From JBNNGK01 sp050268245 (GTDB lineage Bacteria > Pseudomonadota > Gammaproteobacteria > Enterobacterales > Enterobacteriaceae), in NCBI RefSeq assembly GCF_050268245.1, contig NZ_JBNNGK010000019.1:11864-75863 (forward strand): a stretch of DNA of 64,000 bases, read 5' to 3'. This document shows, in pieces, positions 25,301 through 33,339 of the stretch (within the stretch, counting starts at the first letter, position 1; every line of letters starts with the position of its first letter). The position numbers and the translations under genes are program-made. The notes beneath the pieces are model-generated. The model searched no databases. It was not told the origin of the DNA and saw only the letters and a program-made list of their open reading frames with translations.

Positions 25301-26337
25301 GTCTTAGCGTTATCCAGCGGCTGCTGAAAGATGCCGTTGTTGACCTGCTCAGGGGTGATGACGGCGCAGTCCAGTATCCAGGCGCTGATTAACCGTGCCG
25401 GCGTGACGTCAAAGGCCGGGTTATACACCGCAGCGCCAGCGGGTGCCCACTGACAATGACCGAAACTGCCTGCCACGCCGGTCACTTCGGCGGCGGCACG
25501 CTGTTCGATAGGAATGGCCGCGCCGTCCGGGCAGTGCGCATCGTGGGTGGTGTGTGGCGCAGCGACGTAGAACGGAATGCCGTGATAATGTGCTAACACC
25601 GCCAGATTGTAGGTGCCGATCTTGTTGGCCACGTCGCCATTGGCGGCGATGCGATCGGCACCGACCCATACCGCATCAACCAGACCTTGCGCCATCAAAC
25701 CTGCCGCCATCGAATCGCAGATTAACCGATAAGGGATGCCTTGCTCGCCCAATTCCCAGGCGGTTAAGCGCCCGCCTTGCAGTAACGGGCGGGTTTCGTC
25801 CACCCACACCTGCGCCACGTTGCCTTGCTGATGAGCGCGCAGTATCACGCCGATGGCTGTGCCGATCCCTGCGGTTGCCAGCCCGCCGGTATTGCAATGG
25901 GTCAGCAAACGGCTGCCAGCGTGTACCAACGCCGCACCGCGATCGGCAATGCGATCGCACAGTGCGCGGTCCTCATCCACTAATCGCAGCGCTTCATCGT
26001 TCATCGCCGCGACCCAATCAGCCTCAGCCAAGGCCTGTTTCATGCGATCTAGGTTGTTCATCAGGTTAACCGCAGTGGGGCGCGCGGCGCGCAGAGTGGT
26101 CAGTGCCTCAGCCAATTGGTCTCGGGGAAGCCCGCGCTCGGCCAGCAGCGCTAACAGCAGGCTGGCTGATAGGCCAATCAGGGGCGCACCGCGCACCCGC
26201 AGGGCATGAATATGCGCGACCAGTTCCTCCACATGGTTACTGGGCAACCAGCGTGTTTCTTGAGGTAGGGCTTGTTGATCGAGGATCCAGAGTTGGTTGT
26301 CGCGGACTGCCAAACTGGTGGTGTTAAACGCTCGCAT
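25267..26337 (-). CDS. mtnA: Methylthioribose-1-phosphate isomerase
   Basis: A 356-residue member of the eIF2B-like isomerase family. The catalytic Cys is in LTHCNTGGLATAG (about residue 154) and the catalytic Asp in VWVGADRIAANGDVANKIGTY. It converts methylthioribose-1-phosphate to methylthioribulose-1-phosphate. It is divergent from mtnK with MetJ boxes between, and convergent with mtnD with overlapping 3' ends. Confidence 0.93.
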   Translation of the reverse strand: MRAFNTTSLAVRDNQLWILDQQALPQETRWLPSNHVEELVAHIHALRVRGAPLIGLSASLLLALLAERGLPRDQLAEALTTLRAARPTAVNLMNNLDRMKQALAEADWVAAMNDEALRLVDEDRALCDRIADRGAALVHAGSRLLTHCNTGGLATAGIGTAIGVILRAHQQGNVAQVWVDETRPLLQGGRLTAWELGEQGIPYRLICDSMAAGLMAQGLVDAVWVGADRIAANGDVANKIGTYNLAVLAHYHGIPFYVAAPHTTHDAHCPDGAAIPIEQRAAAEVTGVAGSFGHCQWAPAGAAVYNPAFDVTPARLISAWILDCAVITPEQVNNGIFQQPLDNAKTQPVEAPSSRG

Positions 26338-26393
26338 AATCCGTTAAATCCTTGTTGCGATCTTATTGCATCTGTAGCGCTATTCTGCCAACA

Positions 26394-26433
26394 TGACATC
26401 CGGATGTATAGACGTCCAAATGCTTAAATGTCT
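26394..26433. promoter_or_regulatory. MetJ operator (four to five tandem met boxes) between mtnA and mtnK
   Basis: Contiguous octamers TGACATCC, GGATGTAT, AGACGTCC, AAATGCTT and AAATGTCT (one base separates the first two) resemble AGACGTCT repeats; AGACGTCC and AAATGTCT match best. They are positioned to repress both mtnA and mtnK when S-adenosylmethionine is plentiful. Confidence 0.8.
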
Positions 26434-26535
26434 AAAAAATACCGTTATCAACAGTAAGCCCTGAATAATTCGAGTAAATCAAGGCAGCCGATTGTGATGC
26501 AGCTTGAAGGATTACGGGGAGAGGAGAGGGTTGTG

Positions 26536-27735
26536 ATGCTGCTTTACCGTACCTTTACTGCCGCCGATGCCGTTGACTATGCTCGTCAATATGGGCAGGT
26601 GGCCGACCCGCAAGCGTTAGTCAGTGCCGAAGAGATTGGCGACGGCAATTTAAACCTGGTGTTTAAGATCCGCGATCGGCAGGGCATCAGCCGGGTGATT
26701 GTTAAACAGGCGTTGCCGTACGTTCGCTGCGTGGGGGAGTCTTGGCCGTTAACGCTCGATCGGGCGCGTATTGAAGCCGAAACCTTGCAGGTTCATGGCG
26801 CTTTTTGCCCGCGGCATACGGTGAAGGTACTGCATTATGATAGCGAGCTGGCGGTGATGGTGCAGGAGGATCTTTCCGATCATGACATTTGGCGCCATGA
26901 GCTGATGAAAGGGCGCTATTATCCGCTGGCGACCGGCCAGTTGGCGGAGTATTTGGCGCAGACGCTGTTTCATACCTCTGATTTTTATCAGGATGCTCAG
27001 CAGAAGAAGGCGCAGGTCAGCCGGTTCTCTAACCCGGAGCTGTGCCAAATCACCGAAGATCTGTTTTTTACCGATCCTTACCATGAGCATGAGCGCAATC
27101 ATTTTGATGAAGCGCTGTTGCCCCAGGTGCGTGAGTTGCGTGAAGATGCGGCGCTGAAACGGGCGGTGGCCGGTTTGAAGCAACATTTTCTTTGCAAAAC
27201 GGAGGCGTTATTACACGGTGATCTTCACAGTGGCTCGGTGTTTGTTGCCGACGGTAAGCTGAAAGCGATCGACGCGGAATTTGGTTTTTACGGCCCGATC
27301 GGTTTTGACGTCGGCACCGTATTGGGCAATCTTCTGTTGAATTATTGTGGTCTGCCGGGATTGCTTGGTCCACGGGATGCTGCCGCCGGACGTGAACAAC
27401 GTCTGCAAGATGTACGTGAGTTGTGGCTGATTTTCGCCGATCGTTTTCTGGCGTTGTGCCATCAGAAAACCCGCGACATCGCCTTGGCTGCTCCGGGTTA
27501 TGCCGAGCAGTTTCTACGGCAGGTGTGGCTTGATGCGCTGGGATACTGCGGCAGTGAATTGATCCGTCGCACCATCGGGTTGGCACACGTTGCCGATCTG
27601 GATGCGATAGATGACGCTGAAATGCGCGCCGACTGTCAGCGCAGTGCGCTGAGTCTGGGACGCGCGCTGATCGTCAATGCTCCGCAGATAGCGCATATTG
27701 ACGCGCTGTTGGCACGTATTCGTCAGCATGGCTAA
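26536..27735 (+). CDS. mtnK: 5-methylthioribose kinase
   Basis: A 399-residue kinase of the APH-like fold, the usual MtnK length with this start. Blocks include EEIGDGNLNLVFKI, the catalytic LLHGDLHSGSVF and the metal-binding IDAEFGFYGPIGFD. It phosphorylates methylthioribose, committing it to salvage. A start 42 bp upstream is possible, but the chosen ATG follows GAGGAG at good spacing and gives the normal N-terminus. The absence of a separate nucleosidase gene here is normal, because mtnN lies elsewhere. Confidence 0.92.
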   Translation: MLLYRTFTAADAVDYARQYGQVADPQALVSAEEIGDGNLNLVFKIRDRQGISRVIVKQALPYVRCVGESWPLTLDRARIEAETLQVHGAFCPRHTVKVLHYDSELAVMVQEDLSDHDIWRHELMKGRYYPLATGQLAEYLAQTLFHTSDFYQDAQQKKAQVSRFSNPELCQITEDLFFTDPYHEHERNHFDEALLPQVRELREDAALKRAVAGLKQHFLCKTEALLHGDLHSGSVFVADGKLKAIDAEFGFYGPIGFDVGTVLGNLLLNYCGLPGLLGPRDAAAGREQRLQDVRELWLIFADRFLALCHQKTRDIALAAPGYAEQFLRQVWLDALGYCGSELIRRTIGLAHVADLDAIDDAEMRADCQRSALSLGRALIVNAPQIAHIDALLARIRQHG

Positions 27736-27782
27736 TTGCTTTGATGCTGGCCGCGTTAAGGCTAGAACCGAGCATATTCACA

Positions 27783-27933
27783 GCAACGAAAAAGGGCGAT
27801 GACGAAGTCGGCTGATGGCCCGAGATACCCGGGCCTCGCGTAGCGGGGGGCGCTCCGGTGGCTTACGCCACTACGACCCCACAGCCCGCTTTCCCTAAAA
27901 ACATGCTTTTTCCGCAACGAAAAAGGGCGATGA
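27783..27933. repeat. Short insertion-like repeat (copy 1) flanked by 20-bp direct repeats
   Basis: An exact 20-bp sequence GCAACGAAAAAGGGCGATGA occurs at 27783-27802 and 27914-27933. Between them are 111 bp holding a core that begins CGAGATACCCGGG, then CTCCGGTGGCTTACGCCAC (with a GTGGC/GCCAC hairpin) and ACGACCCCA. A second copy of the core, also with exact 20-bp flanks, is at 40466-40635. The duplicated bases here belong to the fadE terminator, so the element appears to have inserted into a terminator and duplicated 20 bp. Confidence 0.7.
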
Positions 27934-27945
27934 AAATCGCCCTTT
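27922..27945 (-). terminator. fadE transcription terminator
   Basis: A perfect 10-bp stem AAAGGGCGAT / ATCGCCCTTT with a 4-nt loop lies 20 bp after the fadE stop. On the minus strand it is followed by a T-rich tract (CCCTTTTTCG), giving a standard intrinsic terminator. Confidence 0.85.
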
Positions 27946-27966
27946 GGTGTTTTGCGTGGTGAAGGC

Positions 27967-30423
27967 TTAAGCGGCTTCAGTGTGCTGCTTAGGCTTCGCC
28001 ACCGGTTGCGGCTTTTCCGGCTTTTGCGCCGCCAACGCGTCAGGTTCGAAATCCTCAACGTTAATGGAGCGCAAACGGCTTTCTTCCGCTTGCGTGAGGA
28101 TCTTCGCCTCGTCTGCGCTGATTTTTCCTTCTTCCAGCGCGCGTTCAGCCAGACGATCCAGACGGGTGAACGGCAGATTCTTGCCTGCCTCTTTGCTCAA
28201 ACGTGCATGGATAGGTTCAGCGGCGATCACATCCAGCAATGCGGCTTCCAGCAGCCCGACCGGGTTATGTTCGCTTGGCGTCAGGTATTGACCACGGCCG
28301 AGACGATCGCGCGTCGCTGAGGGAACCTGCAGGATCTTCGCCAACTGATGATCCAAGCGGTCAGACGGTGCCGTGTGCGCGCGGCCGAGCGGGAAGATGA
28401 CCAGACGCATCGCGCCAGCAATCAAACGATTCGGGAAGTTCCGCAGCAGATCGTCCAGCGCTTGTTCAGCTTGATGCAGGCTGTCTTGCACGCCCCAATG
28501 CACCAGCGGCAGATCTTCTTTCTGACGGCCTTCATCCTCATAGCGTTTCAGCGTTGCAGAAGCCAGATACATTTGGCTGAGAATATCCCCCAGACGGGCG
28601 GAGATGCGCTCACGACGCTTCAGGCTACCGCCGAGCACGCCCATAGAGACGTCAGACAGCAATGCCAGGTTAGCACTCAGGCGGTTCAATTGCTGATAGT
28701 AACGACGGGTTGCGTCTTTGGTCGGGGCGCTGCTGGTACGGCCGTTAGTCAGGCCGAGCCAGAAGCTGCGAACCTTGTTGCTACCAACGTGGCCTAAATG
28801 GCCGAACAAGGCCTTGTCGAAGGCGACCAGATCGTTATTCTGTGCGGCCCCCATTTCCTCCAAGACATAAGGATGGCAACGGATGGCGCCTTGACCGAAG
28901 ATCATCATGGTACGGGTCAGAATGTTGGCACCTTCTACCGTGATGGCGATGGGAGCACCTTGATAAGCCCGTGCCAAGAAGTTGGATTTACCCAGCATAA
29001 TGCCTTTGCCACCGGCAATATCCATCGCGTCAATAATGGCTTGCTGGCCGCGGTGGGTGCAGTGATATTTAACAATCGCGGACAGTACCGCTGGCTTTTC
29101 ACCCTGCATCAGGCCGTAGGTGATCAGCGACGCGGCGGCATCCATCACGTAGGTATTCCCGGCGATGCGTGCCAATGGCTCTTCGATACCTTCCATTTTG
29201 CCGATGGAGATTTTGAACTGGCGACGGATGTGGGCGTAAGCCCCAATCCCCAACGCCATCGATTTGACGCTGCCGGTTGAGTTGGACGGCAGCGTAATAC
29301 CACGGCCCACCGACAGACATTCAACCAGCATACGCCAGCCCTGACCGGCCATTTTTGGCCCACCAATAATGTAATCGATCGGCACAAATACGTCGGTGCC
29401 GCGCGTCGGACCGTTCTGGAACGGGATATTCAGCGGGAAGTGACGGTTACCGATCTCTACCCCCGGCGTACTGGTTGGGATCAGGGCGCAGGTGATTCCC
29501 GGCGATTCGTTATCGCTGAGCAGGCGGTTCGGATCGTACAGTTTGAATGCCAGCCCGAGCACGGTGGCTACCGGTGCCAGAGTAATATAGCGTTTGTTCC
29601 AGGTCAGGCGCATACCCAAGACCTGCTGGCCTTGCCATTCGCCCATGCACACGGTGCCGACATCCGGGATAGCGCCCGCATCGGAACCCGCTTCCGGGCT
29701 GGTCAGCGCAAAGCAAGGGATCTCCTCGCCGCGGGCTAAACCGGGCAGGTAATGATCTTTTTGTTCATCGGTGCCGTAATGTTGCAGCAACTCCCCCGGG
29801 CCGAGTGAGTTAGGTACGCCCACGGTAATCGCCAGAATACCCGATACGCCAGCCAGCTTTTGCAGCACCTGCGCCTGTGCATACGGTGAAAATTCCAAAC
29901 CGCCGTATTCTTTCTTGATAATCATCGCAAAGAAGCGGTGTTCTTTCAGATAGGCCCACAGCTCCGGCGGCAAATCAGCCAGCTCATGGGTGATCTGGTA
30001 ATCGTTCGCCATGCGGCACGCTTCTTCTACCGGGCCATCGATGAACGCTTGCTCTTCTTCGGTCAGCGTTGGCTGCGGATAATTGTGCAGTTTGTTCCAA
30101 TCTGGCGTGCCACGGAACAGATCGCCTTCCCACCAGGTGGTACCAGCTTCGATAGCTTCTTTTTCCGTGGTGGACATCGGCGGCATGACCTTACGGAATG
30201 CACGCAGTGCCGGTGCAGAGAGCCGAGAGCGACGCAGCGACGTCACGTTCAGCGGGAGCAGAATGATGGCCAGCGGCAACAGCATCCAGAAACTCCACAG
30301 GCCAACAGCACCCATGGCAACGGTGTAAGCCAGCAATATCAGGCTGCTTAAGGTGAGGTTCACCCGGTGGTAAAACAGCGCGCCGATGAGTGCCAGTAAA
30401 ACAACAATACTAAGAACCATCAT
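27967..30423 (-). CDS. fadE: Acyl-CoA dehydrogenase FadE
   Basis: An 818-residue long acyl-CoA dehydrogenase, close to E. coli FadE (814 residues). N-terminal membrane helices (to about residue 60) precede the dehydrogenase domain, with FALTSPEAGSDAGAIPD, the GITLPSNSTGSVKS segment and IAITVEGANILTRTMMIFGQGAIRCHP. It carries out the first, FAD-dependent step of fatty acid beta-oxidation at the inner membrane. The divergent neighbour gmhA matches the E. coli arrangement. A FadR-like operator is just upstream of the start. Confidence 0.95.
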   Translation of the reverse strand: MMVLSIVVLLALIGALFYHRVNLTLSSLILLAYTVAMGAVGLWSFWMLLPLAIILLPLNVTSLRRSRLSAPALRAFRKVMPPMSTTEKEAIEAGTTWWEGDLFRGTPDWNKLHNYPQPTLTEEEQAFIDGPVEEACRMANDYQITHELADLPPELWAYLKEHRFFAMIIKKEYGGLEFSPYAQAQVLQKLAGVSGILAITVGVPNSLGPGELLQHYGTDEQKDHYLPGLARGEEIPCFALTSPEAGSDAGAIPDVGTVCMGEWQGQQVLGMRLTWNKRYITLAPVATVLGLAFKLYDPNRLLSDNESPGITCALIPTSTPGVEIGNRHFPLNIPFQNGPTRGTDVFVPIDYIIGGPKMAGQGWRMLVECLSVGRGITLPSNSTGSVKSMALGIGAYAHIRRQFKISIGKMEGIEEPLARIAGNTYVMDAAASLITYGLMQGEKPAVLSAIVKYHCTHRGQQAIIDAMDIAGGKGIMLGKSNFLARAYQGAPIAITVEGANILTRTMMIFGQGAIRCHPYVLEEMGAAQNNDLVAFDKALFGHLGHVGSNKVRSFWLGLTNGRTSSAPTKDATRRYYQQLNRLSANLALLSDVSMGVLGGSLKRRERISARLGDILSQMYLASATLKRYEDEGRQKEDLPLVHWGVQDSLHQAEQALDDLLRNFPNRLIAGAMRLVIFPLGRAHTAPSDRLDHQLAKILQVPSATRDRLGRGQYLTPSEHNPVGLLEAALLDVIAAEPIHARLSKEAGKNLPFTRLDRLAERALEEGKISADEAKILTQAEESRLRSINVEDFEPDALAAQKPEKPQPVAKPKQHTEAA

Positions 30424-30443
30424 AATCGAAGCTCCGAAGTTGT

Positions 30444-30460
30444 AAGAGGTCTGACCTGTT
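30444..30460 (-). promoter_or_regulatory. FadR operator of fadE
   Basis: AAGAGGTCTGACCTGTT, 20 bp upstream of the fadE start, contains the GGTCTGACCT palindrome of the FadR consensus. It should repress fadE in the absence of long-chain acyl-CoA. Confidence 0.75.
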
Positions 30461-30669
30461 TGATGTATGCATTGGTTTTAGTTCATACCACTATTTTTAT
30501 CAATGCATTTACACTTTAATTACAACTTGGGTCACAAACTGATGTCAGCAACGGTAAAAATCTCACTGCATCTTCAACGCACTCGCTGTTTGGTGCTCAG
30601 TGCTTCTCGGTTTTTCTACGATCCGTTACACTGCCAAGCGAAAGATTAATGATAAAAAGAGGCTCCCTC

Positions 30670-31251
30670 ATGTACCACGACCTGATCCGTAGTGAACTGA
30701 ACGAAGCGGCTGACACACTGGCGAAATTTATCAGTGATGATGCCAATATTGATGCTATCCAACGTGCCGCGGTGCTATTGGCCGATGCGTTTAAGGCCGG
30801 GGGGAAAGTGATTTCCTGCGGTAATGGCGGTTCACACTGCGATGCGATGCACTTCGCCGAAGAACTGACCGGCCGTTATCGAGAAAATCGTCCGGGCTAC
30901 CCGGCGATTGCCATTTCTGATGTCAGCCATCTGTCTTGCGTCAGCAATGACTTCGGCTATGACTTCGTCTTTTCCCGCTATGTAGAAGCGGTGGGGCGCG
31001 AAGGCGATGTGCTGTTGGGGATTTCAACCTCTGGCAACTCTGGCAACATCATTAAGGCGATTGATGCCGCGCGCGCCAAAGGGATGAAGGTGATTACTTT
31101 GACCGGCAAAGACGGCGGCAAGATGGCCGGCACCGCCGATGTGGAGATTCGCGTCCCGCACTTTGGCTACGCCGACCGCATTCAGGAGATCCACATCAAA
31201 GCGATTCATATCTTGATTCAACTGATCGAAAAAGAGATGGTTAAAGCATAA
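30670..31251 (+). CDS. gmhA: Phosphoheptose isomerase
   Basis: A 193-residue SIS-domain protein nearly identical in pattern to E. coli GmhA/LpcA: MYHDLIRSELNEAADTL, SCGNGGSHCDAMHFAEELTGRYRENRPGYPAIAISD and ADRIQEIHIKAIHILIQLIEKEMVK. It converts sedoheptulose-7-phosphate to D-glycero-manno-heptose-7-phosphate for the LPS inner core. An upstream in-frame ATG (30649) is rejected because the known protein starts at MYHDL and AAAGAGG lies upstream of it. Confidence 0.95.
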   Translation: MYHDLIRSELNEAADTLAKFISDDANIDAIQRAAVLLADAFKAGGKVISCGNGGSHCDAMHFAEELTGRYRENRPGYPAIAISDVSHLSCVSNDFGYDFVFSRYVEAVGREGDVLLGISTSGNSGNIIKAIDAARAKGMKVITLTGKDGGKMAGTADVEIRVPHFGYADRIQEIHIKAIHILIQLIEKEMVKA

Positions 31252-31285
31252 CGCGCGGTTGTGCTGCGCGGGCATCATGATGAAA

Positions 31286-31305
31286 GGGCGTGGCAGACCA
31301 CGCCC
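31286..31305 (+). terminator. Hairpin between gmhA and yafJ
   Basis: A perfect 8-bp stem GGGCGTGG / CCACGCCC with a 4-nt loop, without a T-run. It overlaps the region just before the yafJ ribosome site (GAGGAG), so it may attenuate or protect the message instead of terminating it. Confidence 0.4.
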
Positions 31306-31325
31306 GGTATGAGGAGTGGCAAGTA

Positions 31326-32096
31326 ATGTGTGAACTACTCGGGATGAGTGCGAACGTTCCAACCGATATCTGTTTTAGTTTTACCGGGTTGGTTCAGCGT
31401 GGCGGTCTCACCGGGCCGCATAAGGACGGATGGGGCATTACTTTCTATGAAGGAAAGGGGTGCCGCACGTTTAAAGATCCGCAACCCAGTTTTGCTTCGC
31501 CAATTGCCCGACTGGTACAGGAATATCCGATTAAATCCTGTGCGGTAGTGTCACATATCCGGCAGGCCAATCGCGGTGAGGTCGCGCTGGAAAATACCCA
31601 TCCGTTCACCCGTGAGCTGTGGGGGCGCAACTGGACCTACGCGCACAACGGTCAGTTGAAAGGCTATCGGCGGCTTGAGACGGGGAATTTCCGCCCGGTA
31701 GGTCAGACCGACAGTGAATATGCTTTCTGCTGGTTGTTGCACCAATTGTCGCTGAAATATCCGCGTACTCCAAGTAGCTGGCCCGCGGTGTTCCGTTATA
31801 TCGCGTTGTTGGCGGATCAATTGCGACAGAAAGGGGTATTCAACATGCTTTTGTCGGACGGCCAATATGTGATGGCGTATTGTTCAACGCATTTGCATTG
31901 GATAACCCGCCGGGCGCCGTTTGGCAAAGCGACGCTGCTCGATCATGACGTGGAGATTGATTTTCAGCAGCAGACCACGCCCAACGATGTGGTGACGGTG
32001 ATAGCGACTCAGCCCCTGACGGGCAATGAAACCTGGCACAAAATTGCGCCAGGTGAGTTTGCTTTATTTCACTACGGTGAGCGGCTTAGCGGCTGA
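31326..32096 (+). CDS. yafJ: Class II glutamine amidotransferase YafJ
   Basis: A 256-residue protein with the Ntn-type amidotransferase fold. Cys2 becomes the N-terminal nucleophile after Met removal (MCELLGMSANVPTD). Supporting motifs are RGGLTGPHKDGWGITFYEG, SHIRQANRG and the TYAHNGQL oxyanion segment followed by GQTDSEYAF. It hydrolyses glutamine or a gamma-glutamyl compound; the physiological substrate is unknown. The start was set at MCEL, because the longer frame upstream would hide the nucleophile. Its 3' end overlaps the convergent dpaA by 33 bp. Confidence 0.9.
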   Translation: MCELLGMSANVPTDICFSFTGLVQRGGLTGPHKDGWGITFYEGKGCRTFKDPQPSFASPIARLVQEYPIKSCAVVSHIRQANRGEVALENTHPFTRELWGRNWTYAHNGQLKGYRRLETGNFRPVGQTDSEYAFCWLLHQLSLKYPRTPSSWPAVFRYIALLADQLRQKGVFNMLLSDGQYVMAYCSTHLHWITRRAPFGKATLLDHDVEIDFQQQTTPNDVVTVIATQPLTGNETWHKIAPGEFALFHYGERLSG

Positions 32097-32840
32097 AAAC
32101 GGGTTCGATTTTACTTCAGCCGGTTCGCTTGTCGAGGCAAACAGTCTGTTTGCCTGGCCACTGGCCATCAGCGGTTTACCCAACACGTATTGACCATTGG
32201 CAACATTGATCATCGGCGGCTGGCGGTTTTCGACAAAATAGTCGTAACCGGGCTTGAGTTGCTGCCAGAAGTTGAGGTAGTTGGACGAGCGATGGCGTTG
32301 CATATTTTGTTCGGTCATGCGGAACGGATAAATGCTGATATTGACTCGGCTTTGGCCGTAGGCAAATGCGGCTTCGACGTAACGGTAAATCTCATCCATA
32401 TAGTCGTTGGTCATGGCATAACAACCAATCGATTTACATTCCCCGTGGATCATTAAATAAGCGCCAGAGTAGCCTTGTGCCCGATCGTAATCATTCGGAA
32501 ACCCAATGTTAATGGCACGATAGTATTTACTGTCCGGTTTAAGGTGGCGTACGTCGACGCTATAGAAGCCCTCGGGGCTTTTCAGATCGCCTTCGCGACG
32601 TTTTGGCCCCAAACCGCCAGAATATTTACAGATAGGGAAGGTATTCACCAGCCGGAACTCATTGCCCATTTTGGCGTACAGTTCCAACTGACGTTCTTCT
32701 TTGAAGATCTGAATATAAACCGGTGAACCCAGTAATTGCTGTTTAACCACCGGCGTTTCCGGTACCTGTTCGCTCGCGCTGCAGGCCGTGATCATCGGCA
32801 TAGAAAAAAGCATCGCAAACACTAGCGCGATTCTGCTCAT
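32064..32840 (-). CDS. dpaA: L,D-transpeptidase-like murein hydrolase DpaA (YafK)
   Basis: A 258-residue YkuD-family protein. The catalytic motif HGECKSIGCYAM has H132 and C140. In E. coli DpaA (YafK/LdtF) cuts the bond between Braun's lipoprotein and peptidoglycan. The N-terminal signal ends MITAC-S, which could be a lipobox (C20, Ser at +2). The C-terminal tail after about residue 215 is low in conserved features. The gene converges on and overlaps yafJ. Confidence 0.87.
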   Translation of the reverse strand: MSRIALVFAMLFSMPMITACSASEQVPETPVVKQQLLGSPVYIQIFKEERQLELYAKMGNEFRLVNTFPICKYSGGLGPKRREGDLKSPEGFYSVDVRHLKPDSKYYRAINIGFPNDYDRAQGYSGAYLMIHGECKSIGCYAMTNDYMDEIYRYVEAAFAYGQSRVNISIYPFRMTEQNMQRHRSSNYLNFWQQLKPGYDYFVENRQPPMINVANGQYVLGKPLMASGQANRLFASTSEPAEVKSNPFSAAKPLTVVK

Positions 32841-33087
32841 TAATTATTCCTGCTTATTTTATGTGCCGGTGAAATCAACTCACCCGCGTGCCACTGACGT
32901 GTTTTGTTGCACTTTAACCTCGCCAGATTACCAGCGCGTTTAATTTTAGCAATACGCTGTGTGTATAAAAAAAATACAAGCATCGATAAAAGTGAATTAA
33001 GCGCCAGTTTTTTACGATGAGTGATAAAACCTCACCGATATTTAATTGTGTTTGCTTGACTCAGGTCACTGCTGAATGAAGAAAAAT

Positions 33088-33233
33088 GTTGCGAGAAATG
33101 TTAATATCCCCGGCTACCGTGTACCGCCCGGCTAAAGCCCGAGGTAATTGTAACGATAAGCGAGAACCACGGAAGTTTCGTGGCTTAAGTGCGCAACAAC
33201 GTGTCCACCGTTGCGTACGGTGTAACAGACACG
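33088..33233 (+). ncRNA. Candidate structured leader RNA upstream of nqrA
   Basis: The 499-bp dpaA-nqrA gap ends in a GC-richer segment with several pairings: CCACG/CGTGG (33167-33183); a nested helix CGTGTC (33200-33205) with GACACG (33228-33233) enclosing CACCGT/ACGGTG (33206-33222); and a possible long-range GTTGCG (33088) with CGCAAC (33192). It precedes a small ORF and nqrA. Computational RNA motifs upstream of nqrA have been described in other bacteria; I cannot tell whether this belongs to them. The first 250 bp of the gap are AT-rich with no gene. Confidence 0.4.
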
Positions 33234-33244
33234 AGAGTTAACAA

Positions 33245-33322
33245 ATGGAAGTTATGTTAGCTCATCATAATCCTGGCGTTGTCGGTACTGACTTTAGGTC
33301 ACGACGGCATGTGAAACCATAA
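33245..33322 (+). CDS. Possible 25-codon leader peptide before nqrA
   Basis: An ATG with a weak GAGAG upstream opens a 25-codon frame (MEVMLAHHNPGVVGTDFRSR plus RHVKP) ending 17 bp before the nqrA start. nqrA itself has a poor ribosome site, so translation of this peptide could be coupled to it. No homologue is known to me; it may be chance. Confidence 0.25.
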   Translation: MEVMLAHHNPGVVGTDFRSRRHVKP

Positions 33323-33339
33323 AACATCGTGTAAATCCT

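Noticed and set aside
27762..28058. Minus-strand ORF sharing the peptide GVSHRSAPRYARPGYL with one at 40299-40646
   Set aside because: The shared peptide is the translation of the non-coding repeat core in both places, not a protein family.
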